Position numbers and translations under genes: made by a program. Below, piece after piece: positions 36,501-47,447 of a stretch of DNA of 64,000 nt. Within the stretch, counting starts at the first letter, position 1; every line of letters begins with the position of its first letter. The DNA lies in contig NC_052116.1 of NCBI RefSeq assembly GCF_012273895.1, forward strand, positions 1,426,001-1,490,000, in the 5' to 3' direction. The notes below the pieces were generated by a model. The model saw only the letters and a program-made list of their open reading frames with translations. It did no database searches and had not been told where the DNA came from. The stretch is from Zerene cesonia (lineage: Eukaryota; Arthropoda; Insecta; Lepidoptera; Pieridae).

Positions 36501-36615
36501 TGTTTGTTTGTTACAGGTCCTATACGAAGCCGAATTTGGTACACAAATGGAACTACCTTACGTTACTCCTGCTAGTGATTGTGATTACGAAAACGTAGAC
36601 GCATCAGCAGAATAA
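33560..36615 (+). CDS. MADF-BESS domain protein, four exons
   Basis: Exons 33560-33692, 34866-35007, 35911-36166 and 36517-36615 join in frame to 209 residues. Exons 1-2 form an N-terminal MADF domain (LIKEVEKRPILYDK, DDAWKEV, CKKRWRSLRDSF, WPYHNAMRFL), a Myb/SANT-like DNA-binding fold. An acidic Ser/Asp-rich linker with a KKPR basic patch follows. Then a BESS motif from about residue 157 (DPDELFLLSCASTLKRL) runs across the last junction; BESS mediates protein interactions, including self-association. Insect MADF-BESS proteins such as Adf-1 are sequence-specific regulators. The end of exon 2 (ACC|GTATGT) was picked as the better of two in-phase donors. AATAAA at 36682-36687 fits the 3' end. 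Intron 2 hosts a Helitron. Confidence 0.88.
35555..35839 (+). mobile_element. Non-autonomous Helitron interrupted by a LINE tail
   Basis: TCCTAATTGTATTATAAATGCG start, GC hairpin (CGCGGGTGAAGCCGCGGG) and CTAG at 35836-35839, flanked by A and T. The element is broken at 35663-35737 by another insertion. Lies in intron 2 of the MADF-BESS gene. Confidence 0.85.
35663..35737 (+). mobile_element. LINE 3'-tail insertion with ATG repeat tail
   Basis: A 75-bp insert ending in about nine ATG units, flanked by the direct repeat ACGTAGACAG (35653-35662 and 35738-35747). Deleting the insert and one repeat restores the Helitron core. Same tail as 18846-18905. Confidence 0.82.
36350..36402 (+). mobile_element. 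tRNA-derived SINE head fragment
   Basis: GCGGGTTCGATTCCCGCCTCG is a perfect B box in a T-arm-like stem, but the 5' half does not form a tRNA. In the last intron of the MADF-BESS gene. Confidence 0.5.
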
Positions 36616-37724
36616 ACATTTTACAATTATCAATTTTACACAATTTTAATGAATATCACGTGGAATTAAAAATTATGCTGCAATAAAATATGAAATCTAA
36701 ACGTACCGTCAATGTGTACTGCCCTTTATTGATGGCGTTATTTTTGGCGCCAATTTGACATTTGTTACGTCATTCATCATTTTCAATTCCACGAAATATT
36801 GCACGCACGTATTTGAAGTAATATTGATTAACCGTGAGGTTAATATATTAAAATCACGCTCGATGATAAAGGTTCTTGAATAAGTACATTCAATGTCGAT
36901 GTTTTATTTCATTAAATTATGATAGAGAATCGTTTGATTTGTGTTTTTTTCTTATCCCATTTCTCATTTTCGCTAAATTATTATTTACATTGATTTATTT
37001 TTAACACGTTATTTAGTTATTTAGGTTTTATGGCTTATAGGAGTTTTAGCTGTAAGAAATTAATTTAGCAGTTAGAAGAATAAGAACGTCATGTGGGTAT
37101 GATATATGTAATTTTTATAGGTTTAATTCCTTACATTTTCTGTTAACGTTAGATGATTATAGTGATTATCAGATAACTGTTACATTTCTTAATAATTGAT
37201 GTTATTATTTATTTTATTGGTTGATGTAGTTATCTATTATGTAGGGGCTTGAGGAAAAATAAATACATTTTACAATTTACCGTACAAAGTTCCGATAAAC
37301 CTCCATTTATCTAGAACTGTTATTTTAATCTGCATTGAAAATGTTTTGAGCCATAGAATAGCGAAAGCCAAGAAAGCAAATAAAAGGTTTCGTTTTCTTT
37401 AACCCAGAACTCAAACAAACTCCCTCACTACTTTTTATGAAACGTCAAAATAACATAGATTAAAAAACCATTACACTATCTGTTACATAACGTTAATGAC
37501 ATAATGTTTCGTTTCCCTTGAAGGTTAGAGGCCAAGGCCCTAGGGTCAATACTTTCTCTCTCTTGGATATTCAAAGTTAAGTGACCCGAGCATGTATCGT
37601 AAAATGTAATCGTATCGTAAAACGTGATTCTTGGATATGCCGGTCTCTTCACGATATTTTGCTTCAGTATATTGAACGATAATGTTATTCACATGTGCAG
37701 ATTAAAAATCAATTTATTTCTTGC

Positions 37725-37795
37725 ACCGCCCTCTGGTCTCGAACCCCAGTCATATCGATTTTAAGTCCTCACCACTGTGCCACCACTGCTTAATG
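37725..37795 (-). mobile_element. tRNA-derived SINE head fragment
   Basis: Minus strand has TGGCACAGTGG (A box) and GGTTCGAGACC (B box) about 30 bases apart; no body is recognisable. Confidence 0.5.
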
Positions 37796-38466
37796 TACTA
37801 TACGTTAGATAATAATTATTCCTCATATTTAATCATCTCGTCATAATGGAAATTACGTTAAACACTCAATTTTGCAATCCATTATTTATTATTGATGTCA
37901 AAGCGTCTCATTATTATTAATGATTATTGCAGTATTAAACTTATTATAATATATTATATATAAGTTAATATGAAGCAGTCTTATGATGATATGTTACAGT
38001 TAAAACCTGTATTTCGTTAGAACGCGTTTCCGCCAATTTTAATGCCCCTTAAAACTAGAATTGACTAATGATCCATATTCAAAAATTAGTTCTTGGTTCA
38101 AAACGCATTCTTCGTCAGTGAGTTAGTTAAAAAGGTTTCAAGTGAGGTTTAATTGACTCTCCTTTTGCTAAACGGAAACTCTTTTTGGTAATATCGTAGA
38201 CAAACCTATAGCTAATTATTTAAACAAATAGGACTTTAAAGAAGATCAATCGCTACATTTAAATAAACATATGCAGATTATGCTATAGCACACAAAAAAG
38301 TTTTAACTACTTATTTTTTCAGTTTTCTAGAAATCAGAATAGAAATACTTGGCTATCCATAATAGTATTATGTTAACTGTCGTCCTTCGGATACGGCGAA
38401 AAACAAAGGTCCGAATCCTGCATCATGATCGTTTTTATACCACAATAATTTTTCGTTTATAAGGCA

Positions 38467-38652
38467 CTAGCTGTAAACCGCGGCGTCACTCGCGTGGTAC
38501 CCGGGTAATAAAGAATCCTATATTCAAACTATAATTCATCTCTGTACCAAATTTCATTACAGATACGATAACCTGTTTCGTGTGAAAGAGTAACAAACAT
38601 ACATTCAATCAATCTATCCACACAAACTTTAGCGTTTATAACATTATTAGGA
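38467..38652 (-). mobile_element. Non-autonomous Helitron
   Basis: CTAG end with ACCGCGGCGTCACTCGCG hairpin region; the other end is TTATAACATTATTAGGA. Core matches 8486-8658. Confidence 0.7.
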
Positions 38653-38870
38653 TTTTAATTCATAAATTAAACTAAAAATGAAAATCATTAGTTGCTAATA
38701 ATAAGATGATAAGAGATGTTGTTGAGGTCATTGAGATAACGCTTCATAATACTTCATTCAAAGATATAAATTCATTTCCATATATATCTTCATATTTTTA
38801 ATTATTTAATCGATATCACGGTCCTAGTATTATTTAAATTATTTTTATTAGATTTTTGCGTACACTAATA

Positions 38871-38991
38871 TTATAAAGAGGAATTTTGTATTTTTGTATG
38901 TTTGCAACGTTTTCACGAAAAAGCTGCAATATCACTGAGTGACTTAGACTATATATATACCATGGGTGAAGTTGGGGCGAACAATTAATAG
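38871..38991 (+). mobile_element. Helitron relative, short and diverged
   Basis: Begins ACACTAATATTATAAAGAGG and ends GGGTGAAGTTGGGGCGAAC without CTAG; the core keeps ACTGAGTGAC as in 13236-13412. Confidence 0.5.
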
Positions 38992-39179
38992 GCGAGGAGC
39001 TATTGACATAATCAATTCTCGCACCATAATATTTGTGTTTGTGTCAGCTTTTATTGAAGTCGTTCAACTTAGCTTCATATTTCACAGCGTCGAATGAATG
39101 TCTTATCATTTGTAAAGGGAGAAAAGTATGCTTTATATTCTTTAAAAGCCAAATGAAATGATATACTCGTATATATTTT

Positions 39180-39655
39180 ATGTGGTAGTCGAGCACGCTT
39201 CGGCACGAATTGGGCCAGCTAGCACCGGGGAAGTACCACACCCCCACAGAAAACTGGCGAGAAATAATAGCATGCTATGGTGTTTCATACGGTCTGTGGG
39301 GGAGCCGGAGGACCATTTCCTTTGCCTTACCCTTCCCAGTCCCAAACCAGTAAACCACAATATTCTCAAACGTGATTTTCTATTGTTCGAAGTATTCATA
39401 CCTGCTAGTTTTTGTATACGACCTCGCCCGCGTATTCAAAGGAAAACCCGCATAATTCCCAGAATGAAAGCCCGTTTCCTTTTCATCACCCTTCTCAGTC
39501 CATTCCTTCTTTCCATTCGTCAATCCTTTCCTCAAACCTTACCCCTTAAAAGCGGGCAGCGTATACGCAGAGGCACTACCTTTTCGAATGTTCATGGGCG
39601 GTGGTGATCGCTCACCGGCGAACCGTTAGCTCAGTTGCCCGCTAACATATAAAAC
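39180..39655 (-). mobile_element. SINE-like repeat, long copy
   Basis: Begins TGTGGTAGTCGAGCACGCTTC and carries the TACCACACCCCCACAG block, an about 100-bp unrelated segment near 39350-39460, then a second CCTTTTCATCACC... CATGGGCGGTGGTGATCGCTCACC end. Possibly two fused copies. Confidence 0.6.
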
Positions 39656-39848
39656 CTATCCTTTGCTCTTCTCAGGTCTCAAGATATCTTAGTACCTAAT
39701 TTCATCGAAAGCGGGTTTGGTTTTGGACTTGAAGAAGCTATAGAGTTACTATCGCATTAATAATCTTGGTTGGTGTGTTATAGAAAAAAAAACGAAATAG
39801 ATTTAAAATGTATATCTACATTTTTCTACACAAGTTTGAAAACACATA

Positions 39849-40051
39849 TCCTACTAATATTATAAATGCAAAAGTTTGTGAGGATGTGTGTGTGTGTTTG
39901 TTGCTCTTTCACGCAAAAACTAATAAACCGATTACAATTAAATTTGGTACTTAGAGGGCTGGACAACTGGAATAACATATAGGCAACTTTTTAATCCGAT
40001 ATTTCTACGGGATACGGATTTAAGTAAGTGGAAACCGCGGGGCGCAGCTAG
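39849..40051 (+). mobile_element. Non-autonomous Helitron, complete
   Basis: TCCTACTAATATTATAAATGC to CCGCGGGGCGCAGCTAG with A and T flanks; a GTGTGTGT stretch lies near the 5' end. Confidence 0.85.
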
Positions 40052-40507
40052 TCCTCTATAAAGAGGAATTTAATTAAACGATCGGAGAAAACAACATATC
40101 TGCAATAATTGTGCATTGGTGATAAATATTTTGTCAGCTAATTGCAACAATTGAAAATAACACTTAAATAATTATTTACTCAAGTGTTATGACCTTTATT
40201 AATTACTTGCGTAGCATAAATCGTTCACTTTTATGATTATACCTAATTTATTTCAATTAATTATTCTATTGTTTAATAGCCTACAAATAGAAATGAAATT
40301 AAGGAAATAAAAATGTCTGTTTGTTACGGTTTTTTTTATTAAACATCACAACTATATTGTTTATTTCATTCAAACTTTTTTGTCTTTAACATTCGCTTTT
40401 TCGCGCACAAATCCGCGTTAGAAAACCATCTGATTGACATTAAATGTATAAGTTTGATGCTTTGTTTTTTCCACAAGGCCTCAATTTAATATGATTTTTT
40501 TATATCA

Positions 40508-40680
40508 TAGCAGGCAACTGTGCCGGTGGTTCGCCTGATGGTAAGCGATAACCACCACCCATGAACATTCGCAAAGGTAGTCCTGATTTTCAGGGATTAG
40601 GGATAAGAAAATGATCGAGGACTGGAAAAAAGGAATGAACCGGGAAGGATGAGGAAAAGGAAACGGGCTTTCGGGCCACC
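40508..40680 (+). mobile_element. SINE-like repeat (family of 12127-12318)
   Basis: CAGGCAACTGTGCCGGTGG, CGCCTGATGGTAAGCGAT, CCCATGAACATTCGC and an AAGGAAACGGGC tail in family order. Confidence 0.7.
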
Positions 40681-41047
40681 TGCATATACAAACTAGTGAA
40701 TTTTGTAAAAATAATGTGTATCTATGAAACTTAGTGGTCGTAATATATTATATACTCGCTTTCCTTTCACGACTTCGCCATGTTTCACTACGGTAAGAGG
40801 TAACATATATCACTCTCTCACTATCTCCACGCTCAAAAATTATACCAAAACATGGCACAATAGGACGCAAGAGTCGCTATTGAGTGGCATACAGACAAAC
40901 AAACCAGCACACTTTCGTATATACTTATTATAATATATTTCGTATACTTCATTTTAAACTTTAAAATGTGATACGAATGAATTACTTTGGTTTTTGGTTT
41001 GAATATTTTTGGTTGGAATATTGCTGTTACATATTTTCATATTATTA

Positions 41048-41232
41048 CTAGCTGCGCCCCGCGGTTTCACCCGCGTAAGTCCGTATCCCGTAGGAATATC
41101 GGGATAAAAAATAGATGTTGGCCGATTCTCAGACCTACCCAATATGCTTACCAAATTTCAGAGGAATCGGTCAAGCCGTTTCGGAGGAGTATGGCAACGA
41201 AAACTGTGACACGAGAATTTTATATATATAGA
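41048..41232 (-). mobile_element. Chimeric Helitron (two families joined)
   Basis: 41048 to about 41110 is the 3' end of the common family (CTAG, GCGCCCCGCGGTTTCACCCG, CCGTAGGAATATCGGGAT). From about 41111 on the text is that of the other family (GATTCTCAGACCTACCC, AAGCCGTTTCGGAGGAG, GTGACACGAGAATTTTATA). Confidence 0.75.
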
Positions 41233-41620
41233 TTATTATTTAGCTTGGAACAATGCGATAAAAATTAATGATTCATGATGTTGTTTGTATAAACGCTGAT
41301 AAAACTAAACAACGTTATGGTATTTACTGTTTTATTTCCTTAATTTCATGTACAGTTACATGCCTACTTAGTAAAGTGATTATTATTATTGTCAGTTGAA
41401 ATAAATAAAAAACAAACTCTATGAACATATGTAATTTATTATATTAAGATATCCACGTTCAACATAACAGTAAATATCACATTTCCTTACACCTACATAA
41501 ATAAAAATCTGTGACTTAATCACACAATCTTTACATATATTTTACTAATTAATAAACTAGAACACAAAACACATATAAAACTATGTGTTATCCAATGTAT
41601 ATTTGTATAGGTTTATAATT

Positions 41621-43369
41621 TTATAATACTTGGCGAACGTATGGTAGGGACACACCTCGCTTGTCGTGTAACGTCATTTCTTTGCCATATCGTTGTAAAA
41701 GCTCTAAAACAACACCATTTGTCCAACCGAAGCCATCCTGTACACCGTATTCCCCTCCACCACCCTGATGCCCAGGTTGCACTGCGCTATACTTTTCAAA
41801 CATCTTCTGCCATGTACTATAACCAATATAATTGGAACGTATCCATATACTTGCTTGTTCCAGAGCTAATTTCTGTGCCTCTTCGTTTCCACTCGCTTCC
41901 AAACCACCTATCAAGATGCTCTGTGAAGGTGGCCACGCGTTCGGATAGTCCCACTGCTCGCCTGAAAGTAAAACTGACGATGGTACACCACCAGGAAAAT
42001 CTAAAGCTCCAGATGATAATAAATATCTAATCAATCGGCTCGCGTACTTAGGAGCATCGTAATCTTCAATAGCGCCCGCCCACAGTGGAGTGGCACAACT
42101 TGGATAAAAATGTCGTCGAGGCGCTCTCGCTTGTGCGTCATAATCATACCAGACTCCATCTGAATTGTCCCACAGAACATTCTCGATAGCATTCCGCCAA
42201 TATTTAGCTAAACTCCACCACTTCTGCGCTTCTCTTCTATCTTTTAATCTGTTACGAAAGTCACCAACAAGGTCAAGGGCTCCGGCAAAGATAGCATTTA
42301 AATCGACTGGCACAATACGGCTAGCGTGAACATCAGTAAGCTTTCCAACCACATCGTTCTCAGCAGTTACGAACCATCGTGTTGAGAAGTCCCAACCACT
42401 TTCTGCAGCGCTCTTCATCTCTGCATAGAAATCTTCACGCATGGTATCATTTGGCAAGTCACGGGCATTCGTGTAATCCTCATAGTAAGATTCGGGACGT
42501 GGCCCTTTTCCTTTGCGATCAGCTATGTACCGTAATAGCACATAGTTTTTTCCATTTACTTCTACAGTCACTTTCTTTTTGTCTAACCAATACTGCAATT
42601 CTTTTTCAACTGTAGGCAAATGTTTCTCTAACCAGGCGAGATCACCAGTGGCAGCGAAGTAGCTGGCCATCATCGCAGCTAGCATAGGAGGTTGGCTTCT
42701 CCCTAAATAATAAATTCGGCTTCCATTCGGAATGTACCCAAGTTTTTCAACGAGATATAAAAGGTTTTCTATCATTCCCCTAGCAGTTTCTGTCATATTG
42801 CATAAGAGAAGGCCACGAACAATCCAGAAGGAGTCCCAATAATAAAGCTCTTTAAACCGACCACCAGGAACAATAAATCCGTTGGGCACATACAGGAAAC
42901 TGTATTGGTTTGACTGCTTATCAACATCAGGGTTCACTTTCCTACCTAGCTTATCCCATAGTCCGATAACATTCTTTGCAAATTCACGTAGCTTAAGGTC
43001 AGAGATTCCTTTCAAAATGGGCGGATCCGGATCGAAATCAGGCGGCCGCCAATCTTCAAGTTCATTACCTTCGGTGAAATGTTCATCGACAAAACTAGCT
43101 ATCTGTTCCCGGGACGGATTCTGTCGCGTTTTTTGCATCAATTTCGAAAAATCAGCGAGTGTTTCGTTTTCAGAACGCACGAGCTTGAGATCGACGAACG
43201 TTTTGGAGTCTTCAAATATTCTCGCCAATTGCACTCTATGTAAGAGTTCACCGGTGCAATAAATCGAGGAATTGCACGCGGGAACAACAGTGAAGGCCTG
43301 AGCGCACGCACCGAGAATTCCCAAAACGGGATAAAGAGGCGCATAGCGCCGGAGATTTTGTATCAACAT
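41621..43369 (-). CDS. Treh: Trehalase, secreted type, single coding exon
   Basis: 582 residues of glycoside hydrolase family 37, which hydrolyses trehalose to two glucoses. A signal peptide ends near residue 25 (ACAQA). Signature 1 PGGRFKELYYWDSFW is at 168-182, signature 2 QWDYPNAWPP at 472-481 and the glycine-rich GGGGEY at 536-541. The catalytic Asp is D327 (ESGWDFSTRW) and the base is probably E525 (MFEKY). No C-terminal membrane segment, so it is secreted rather than the membrane-bound Treh-2 form. It lies in tandem, same strand, with the trehalase at 48653-50473, which has a different C-terminus. Start: first in-frame ATG, followed by the signal peptide. CpG-rich DNA lies directly upstream. 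A candidate AATAAA is at 41435-41440. Confidence 0.95.
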   Translation of the reverse strand: MLIQNLRRYAPLYPVLGILGACAQAFTVVPACNSSIYCTGELLHRVQLARIFEDSKTFVDLKLVRSENETLADFSKLMQKTRQNPSREQIASFVDEHFTEGNELEDWRPPDFDPDPPILKGISDLKLREFAKNVIGLWDKLGRKVNPDVDKQSNQYSFLYVPNGFIVPGGRFKELYYWDSFWIVRGLLLCNMTETARGMIENLLYLVEKLGYIPNGSRIYYLGRSQPPMLAAMMASYFAATGDLAWLEKHLPTVEKELQYWLDKKKVTVEVNGKNYVLLRYIADRKGKGPRPESYYEDYTNARDLPNDTMREDFYAEMKSAAESGWDFSTRWFVTAENDVVGKLTDVHASRIVPVDLNAIFAGALDLVGDFRNRLKDRREAQKWWSLAKYWRNAIENVLWDNSDGVWYDYDAQARAPRRHFYPSCATPLWAGAIEDYDAPKYASRLIRYLLSSGALDFPGGVPSSVLLSGEQWDYPNAWPPSQSILIGGLEASGNEEAQKLALEQASIWIRSNYIGYSTWQKMFEKYSAVQPGHQGGGGEYGVQDGFGWTNGVVLELLQRYGKEMTLHDKRGVSLPYVRQVL

Positions 43370-43379
43370 TGTGTATTCT

Positions 43380-43640
43380 CAGATGGTATGAGTGCGGAAG
43401 TCCACGATAAACATAACATCAGTGCGTGCGTAGAGGAGCGGCGGATGAGGCGCACTGTGTGAGCGAGCGTCCGGCCCGCGACTGCAATCGAGTCCGCGCG
43501 AGCCATGACCGATGTGTGTCAACACGTCCCGGTCCCATCCAGCTGACGCAACGCGCTTTCACTGCCTGCGACCTAGCCAAGGCTACTCGAAAACTAGATC
43601 ATTATCTCGAGAAAACTTGTTGACGATACGCGTGCCCCCA
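43380..43640 (-). promoter_or_regulatory. CpG-rich 5' flank of the first trehalase
   Basis: About 250 bp of CG-rich sequence directly before the start codon, unlike the AT-rich surroundings. Likely 5' UTR and promoter; no specific site is claimed. Confidence 0.45.
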
Positions 43641-44329
43641 GGATGAAGCTGTCTGCGAAACTGTCAAAGTCATTAGTACATTGAATAGTGGAAAAGCGTA
43701 TCGTTGTCTATGTAGGTATGTGTAATTCTTAGCGGCCAATCGCGGCGAATAAACTCCCAGACAATTACGTAAAAGTTATAACGCGTGCGCCGCGTATATT
43801 ACGTCAGTTTAAGTCATATGTCTAGTAGCATAAATAAAGATGCTGTGCGACTCTAATCTGTTTTTGAAATTAAATTTTTAAGGTATGTTGAGGAAGTACG
43901 CGATTGATGATCGATAAATTGCCAGTTCAAAATTTACAAAGTACCTGTACTTAAATGTTGTTGATAATTTGTCTAAATAATTAAATAAAAGCAGCAGAAT
44001 TCAGTTGTAAGATCTTTTACTTATTTTATTTTAGTAAGTAATTTATATAATATCTATGAATCCACAATTAATAGATTAATTGAACTATTCGGTACGTTAA
44101 CAATAATACCCAGATACGCAGTCATTAACCCATATTACTTATCAGAAATACCTTTAGTTATGTGATGAAATTGTTATCAAACTAATTACGTGTTACGTTA
44201 TAAATATTCATATTGTTCCAAAGTTAATACAGAATTCAATATTATCAGTGTCAAAGATTTCTTATTGGCCAAATTGTAGCAGAAATGAAAAACACATAAT
44301 TAGAAAAGAGAAATAAAAATAAGCTTGTA

Positions 44330-44491
44330 TCTATACTAATGACATCAATCTAAAGAGTTGTTTGCGCTAATCTCAGGACCTCCTGGACCGATTTAAAAAA
44401 TTTTGCTGTTGAATATGCAGGTACGTGATCCCTGGGTGTTGTAGGTATATGGGTACCACGAGCAAAGACAGGGCGCACCGCTACTCGCTAG
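44330..44491 (+). mobile_element. Helitron-like element (family of 21463-21626)
   Basis: TCTATACTAAT start, CTAATCTCAGGACCTCCTGGACCG core, and GGGCGCACCGCTACTCGCTAG end. Confidence 0.6.
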
Positions 44492-44733
44492 AAACATATC
44501 ACACAGATTTAAATTTATTGTTCTTAAGTAATATAGTTGAATAAAAATTAATCACCAAATGTTTTGCTATCCGTAAAACTCGAAAACGATTCGACCGATT
44601 CGGCAATTTTTTTTTTTTATTTTGTAAGGCCCAAGAAAGGAGCAATGCCGAGGCGGCTATGGTTAATTAAATTGAAATTATAATAAAACTTACACACAAA
44701 TATTGTTTTTTTTTTATAAAATCAAAATTAATA

Positions 44734-45503
44734 GTCCAAGAAAATGGGTAGGGTAAATGCGAATTTGAGATTAAAACTTGAATTTTTGATATAATTTACT
44801 TTGAGGAATCTAAAAACGAACTGTGCAAGTTTTTTTTAAATTCACCCCCGAGAAGGGGTGAAAAAAAATAAATAAAGTCGTTTTTTTGAAATTTTGGCGA
44901 AACCGTAAGTGTTAGAAAAAAAAGTTTTAAATAAAATTTGTAGAGCGTAAAATTTTACACAAAAATGTTTCTATGACTTTTTTTCCTAAAATTGAAGTTA
45001 ACTGAGATAGGATAGTTAGAAGCTAGGGGATGATAACTAAAAAAACTAAACAATAAAATATATATATATATATATTTTTTTTATTGTTATAAACAATTTT
45101 TTTCTCTAGGATTAAAGTTTATAATTATATAAGTAATTTCATTAAAAAAATATATGAGTTTTATCAATTTTTCAATAAGTTATGATTTTTTAAAGTTGCA
45201 GTTATCATCCCCTAGCTTCTAACTATCCTATCTCAGTTAATTTCAATTTTAGGAAAAAAAGTCATAGAAACATTTTTGTGTAAAATTTTACGCTCTACAA
45301 ATTTTATTTAACACTTTTTTTCTAACACTTACGGTTTCGCCAAAATTTCAAAAAAACGACTTTATTTATTTTTTTTCACCCCTTCTCGGGGGTGAATTTA
45401 AAAAAAACTTGCACAGTTCGTTTTTAGATTCCTCAAAGTAAATTATATCAAAAATTCAAGTTTTAATCTCAAATTCGCATTTACCCTACCCATTTTCTTG
45501 GAC
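44734..45503. mobile_element. Fold-back element / long-TIR MITE, 770 bp
   Basis: Left arm 44734-45038 and right arm 45200-45503 are reverse complements with only two or three mismatches in about 305 bp, separated by a 161-bp AT-rich loop. Termini GTCCAAG...CTTGGAC are each flanked by TA, the duplication typical of Tc1/mariner-type elements. No transposase frame is present. Confidence 0.88.
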
Positions 45504-47357
45504 TATAACGTAAGTACGCTTCTGTAGGTTTTTTTTTTCAAAATTTCTAGACCGTACACTTAGAAGTATCCTATAAATCTAGATCAAGTGCTACAGTATT
45601 CAAACTGAATTTCGAGACTTGATATTCGTGTTATTAGGTAAGCAGTTTTGTCGAAAATAACATGAATAAAATATGAGTTAATGTTAACCATCAATTAAAA
45701 AGTTTAGTCTCTTTAATTAAATAACAATTATTAAAAACTTTCCATTGGTCTGTTTGTACAGTCTCAGCCTATAGATAAGTTAAAATGTATTTAACTGTAT
45801 ATAAACAAGAATCAGTTTTAAAAATCTCATGATATGTAGTAGACGAAATCACCGCTATTACATTAGTGCAAAAATATTACAAGCCCAACAGTTAAGATAT
45901 TAAGAACGCATTATATCAAGATAAGTAGATTTACAAAGTTCGAACAAAGGCGTAGAGAAATTGCTACTAAAATAGGTGAAACTAGTCAACATAAAGTATT
46001 AAGATTATTAACGCCTACACATTGAATGCAAATAAAAGCGTTTGTTTTGCGTACATGTGTTAATGCTTTGCACTTATAGAAAGGCGCAAATATTTTGCAA
46101 ATATATTTACTTATCATTTCACCGATCACAGACAACGGTTTAAAGTTTAATTCACTAGCAAATTTTGACAATTATTATTATGCTTATAGATGTCATATCT
46201 ATTGTGTTATATAAATTTTGTCAGCTAGTACCATCCGTGCTGAACTTTAAAAATATTATAATAAAACATGGTGACTGTCAGCAGTCAGCTGCAGATCTGT
46301 TGGTGGGATGAGAAGTGGGGACTTTGCAAATCGGAAAAAAAGTTTTCAGTAATTTCCTCCGGTTTGAAAATATGTCAAGCTATAGTTAATCCATTTTCTT
46401 TAAAATAATAATTATTTTTTGGTAAAAATGGGTTAACTATAATTATTAATTTGACGAATTTTTATGCTCAATTCTCCGAATTTAGCCTTCATATTGTCAG
46501 AATTAAATTAATTTTAAATGGGACCACACGAAAAGCACCAGCTTTTAAATAAAAAAAGATCAAAATCGATTCATCCATACAAAAATTTAAAACTCTGAAG
46601 TAACACACAGAAAATACAGTCGAATTAAAAGTCTCATCCGTTTTTAGAAGTTGGTACATAGGTATACCTTTTTAATATTTTACCTTATTAATATTTATAT
46701 ATATATACCCATATTTTATATTTGTTCACATTTTTGTATGACCAGCTAACATAGAATCTACCATCCTGCAAGTAATCCTTCTTCTTATTTATTATTTTTT
46801 ATATCAGGGTTTCAAAGCAATGGAATTTTTATTTTTGTTTTTTGAGCATATTTCTTCTTAGTTAGTAATCAGTATTCACTTTTTATTGTGGCTAATTAAA
46901 CAATTTTAAACAATGAACATTCAAAAAAGGAATTATAAAATCAGTTATTTAGTTTTTATGCTAGTAACACCAAGTCAAAACTGGGGAAAACCTAATTTTA
47001 AAATTGTTAATCAGTTAAAATTTGTAGGTAAAAGGTAACGATATAACTAATGAAATAATATAAAAAATGATAAAACTATAGGTACATTATAGCAGTCTAT
47101 ATAATGCTGAGCGATGTTTTAATCAAAATAATCTTATTCCTTTAACATGTTTCTCAATTTCCAACGAAATGCGATCAGTAATTACACTTACAAATAACAT
47201 TTTATGAATACAAAGTGTTTTGGGCGTAGTAATTACTTATTCTAACTACCTGCTTTGTCTTATTGTTTCTTATGAATAATAGACAAAATTACCTATGTAT
47301 TCTGATGACAAACTTTTCATTGACTGTCTTAGGCTTTTTTTAGACTGTCTTATTACT

Positions 47358-47447
47358 GGGTTAGGTTAATCGATCCAGCTAGGTTTCTTCTAACCTCTAT
47401 CTTTTTTTTTTAAATAAGGATCGGATCTGGATCGATTAACCTAACCC
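47358..47447. mobile_element. Mini inverted-repeat element, 90 bp
   Basis: Perfect 21-bp terminal inverted repeats (GGGTTAGGTTAATCGATCCAG and its complement) at 47358-47378 and 47427-47447 around a 48-bp centre. No clear target duplication. Confidence 0.6.

Larger units (their letters stand above)
36616..41620. other. Gene-free stretch with repeats
   Basis: Contains the MADF-BESS 3' UTR, a SINE head (37725-37795), Helitrons (38467, 38871, 39849, 41048) and SINE-like copies (39180, 40508). TTTTGGCGCCAA at about 36743-36753 is an isolated E2F-type palindrome. No coding exon supported. Confidence 0.6.

Noticed and set aside
39158..39607. 149-residue open frame on the plus strand
   Set aside because: It lies entirely in SINE-like repeat text and has no domain.
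41621..43369. Membrane-bound Treh-2 for the left trehalase
   Set aside because: No hydrophobic C-terminal segment follows the catalytic domain; it ends about 40 residues after GGGGEY.
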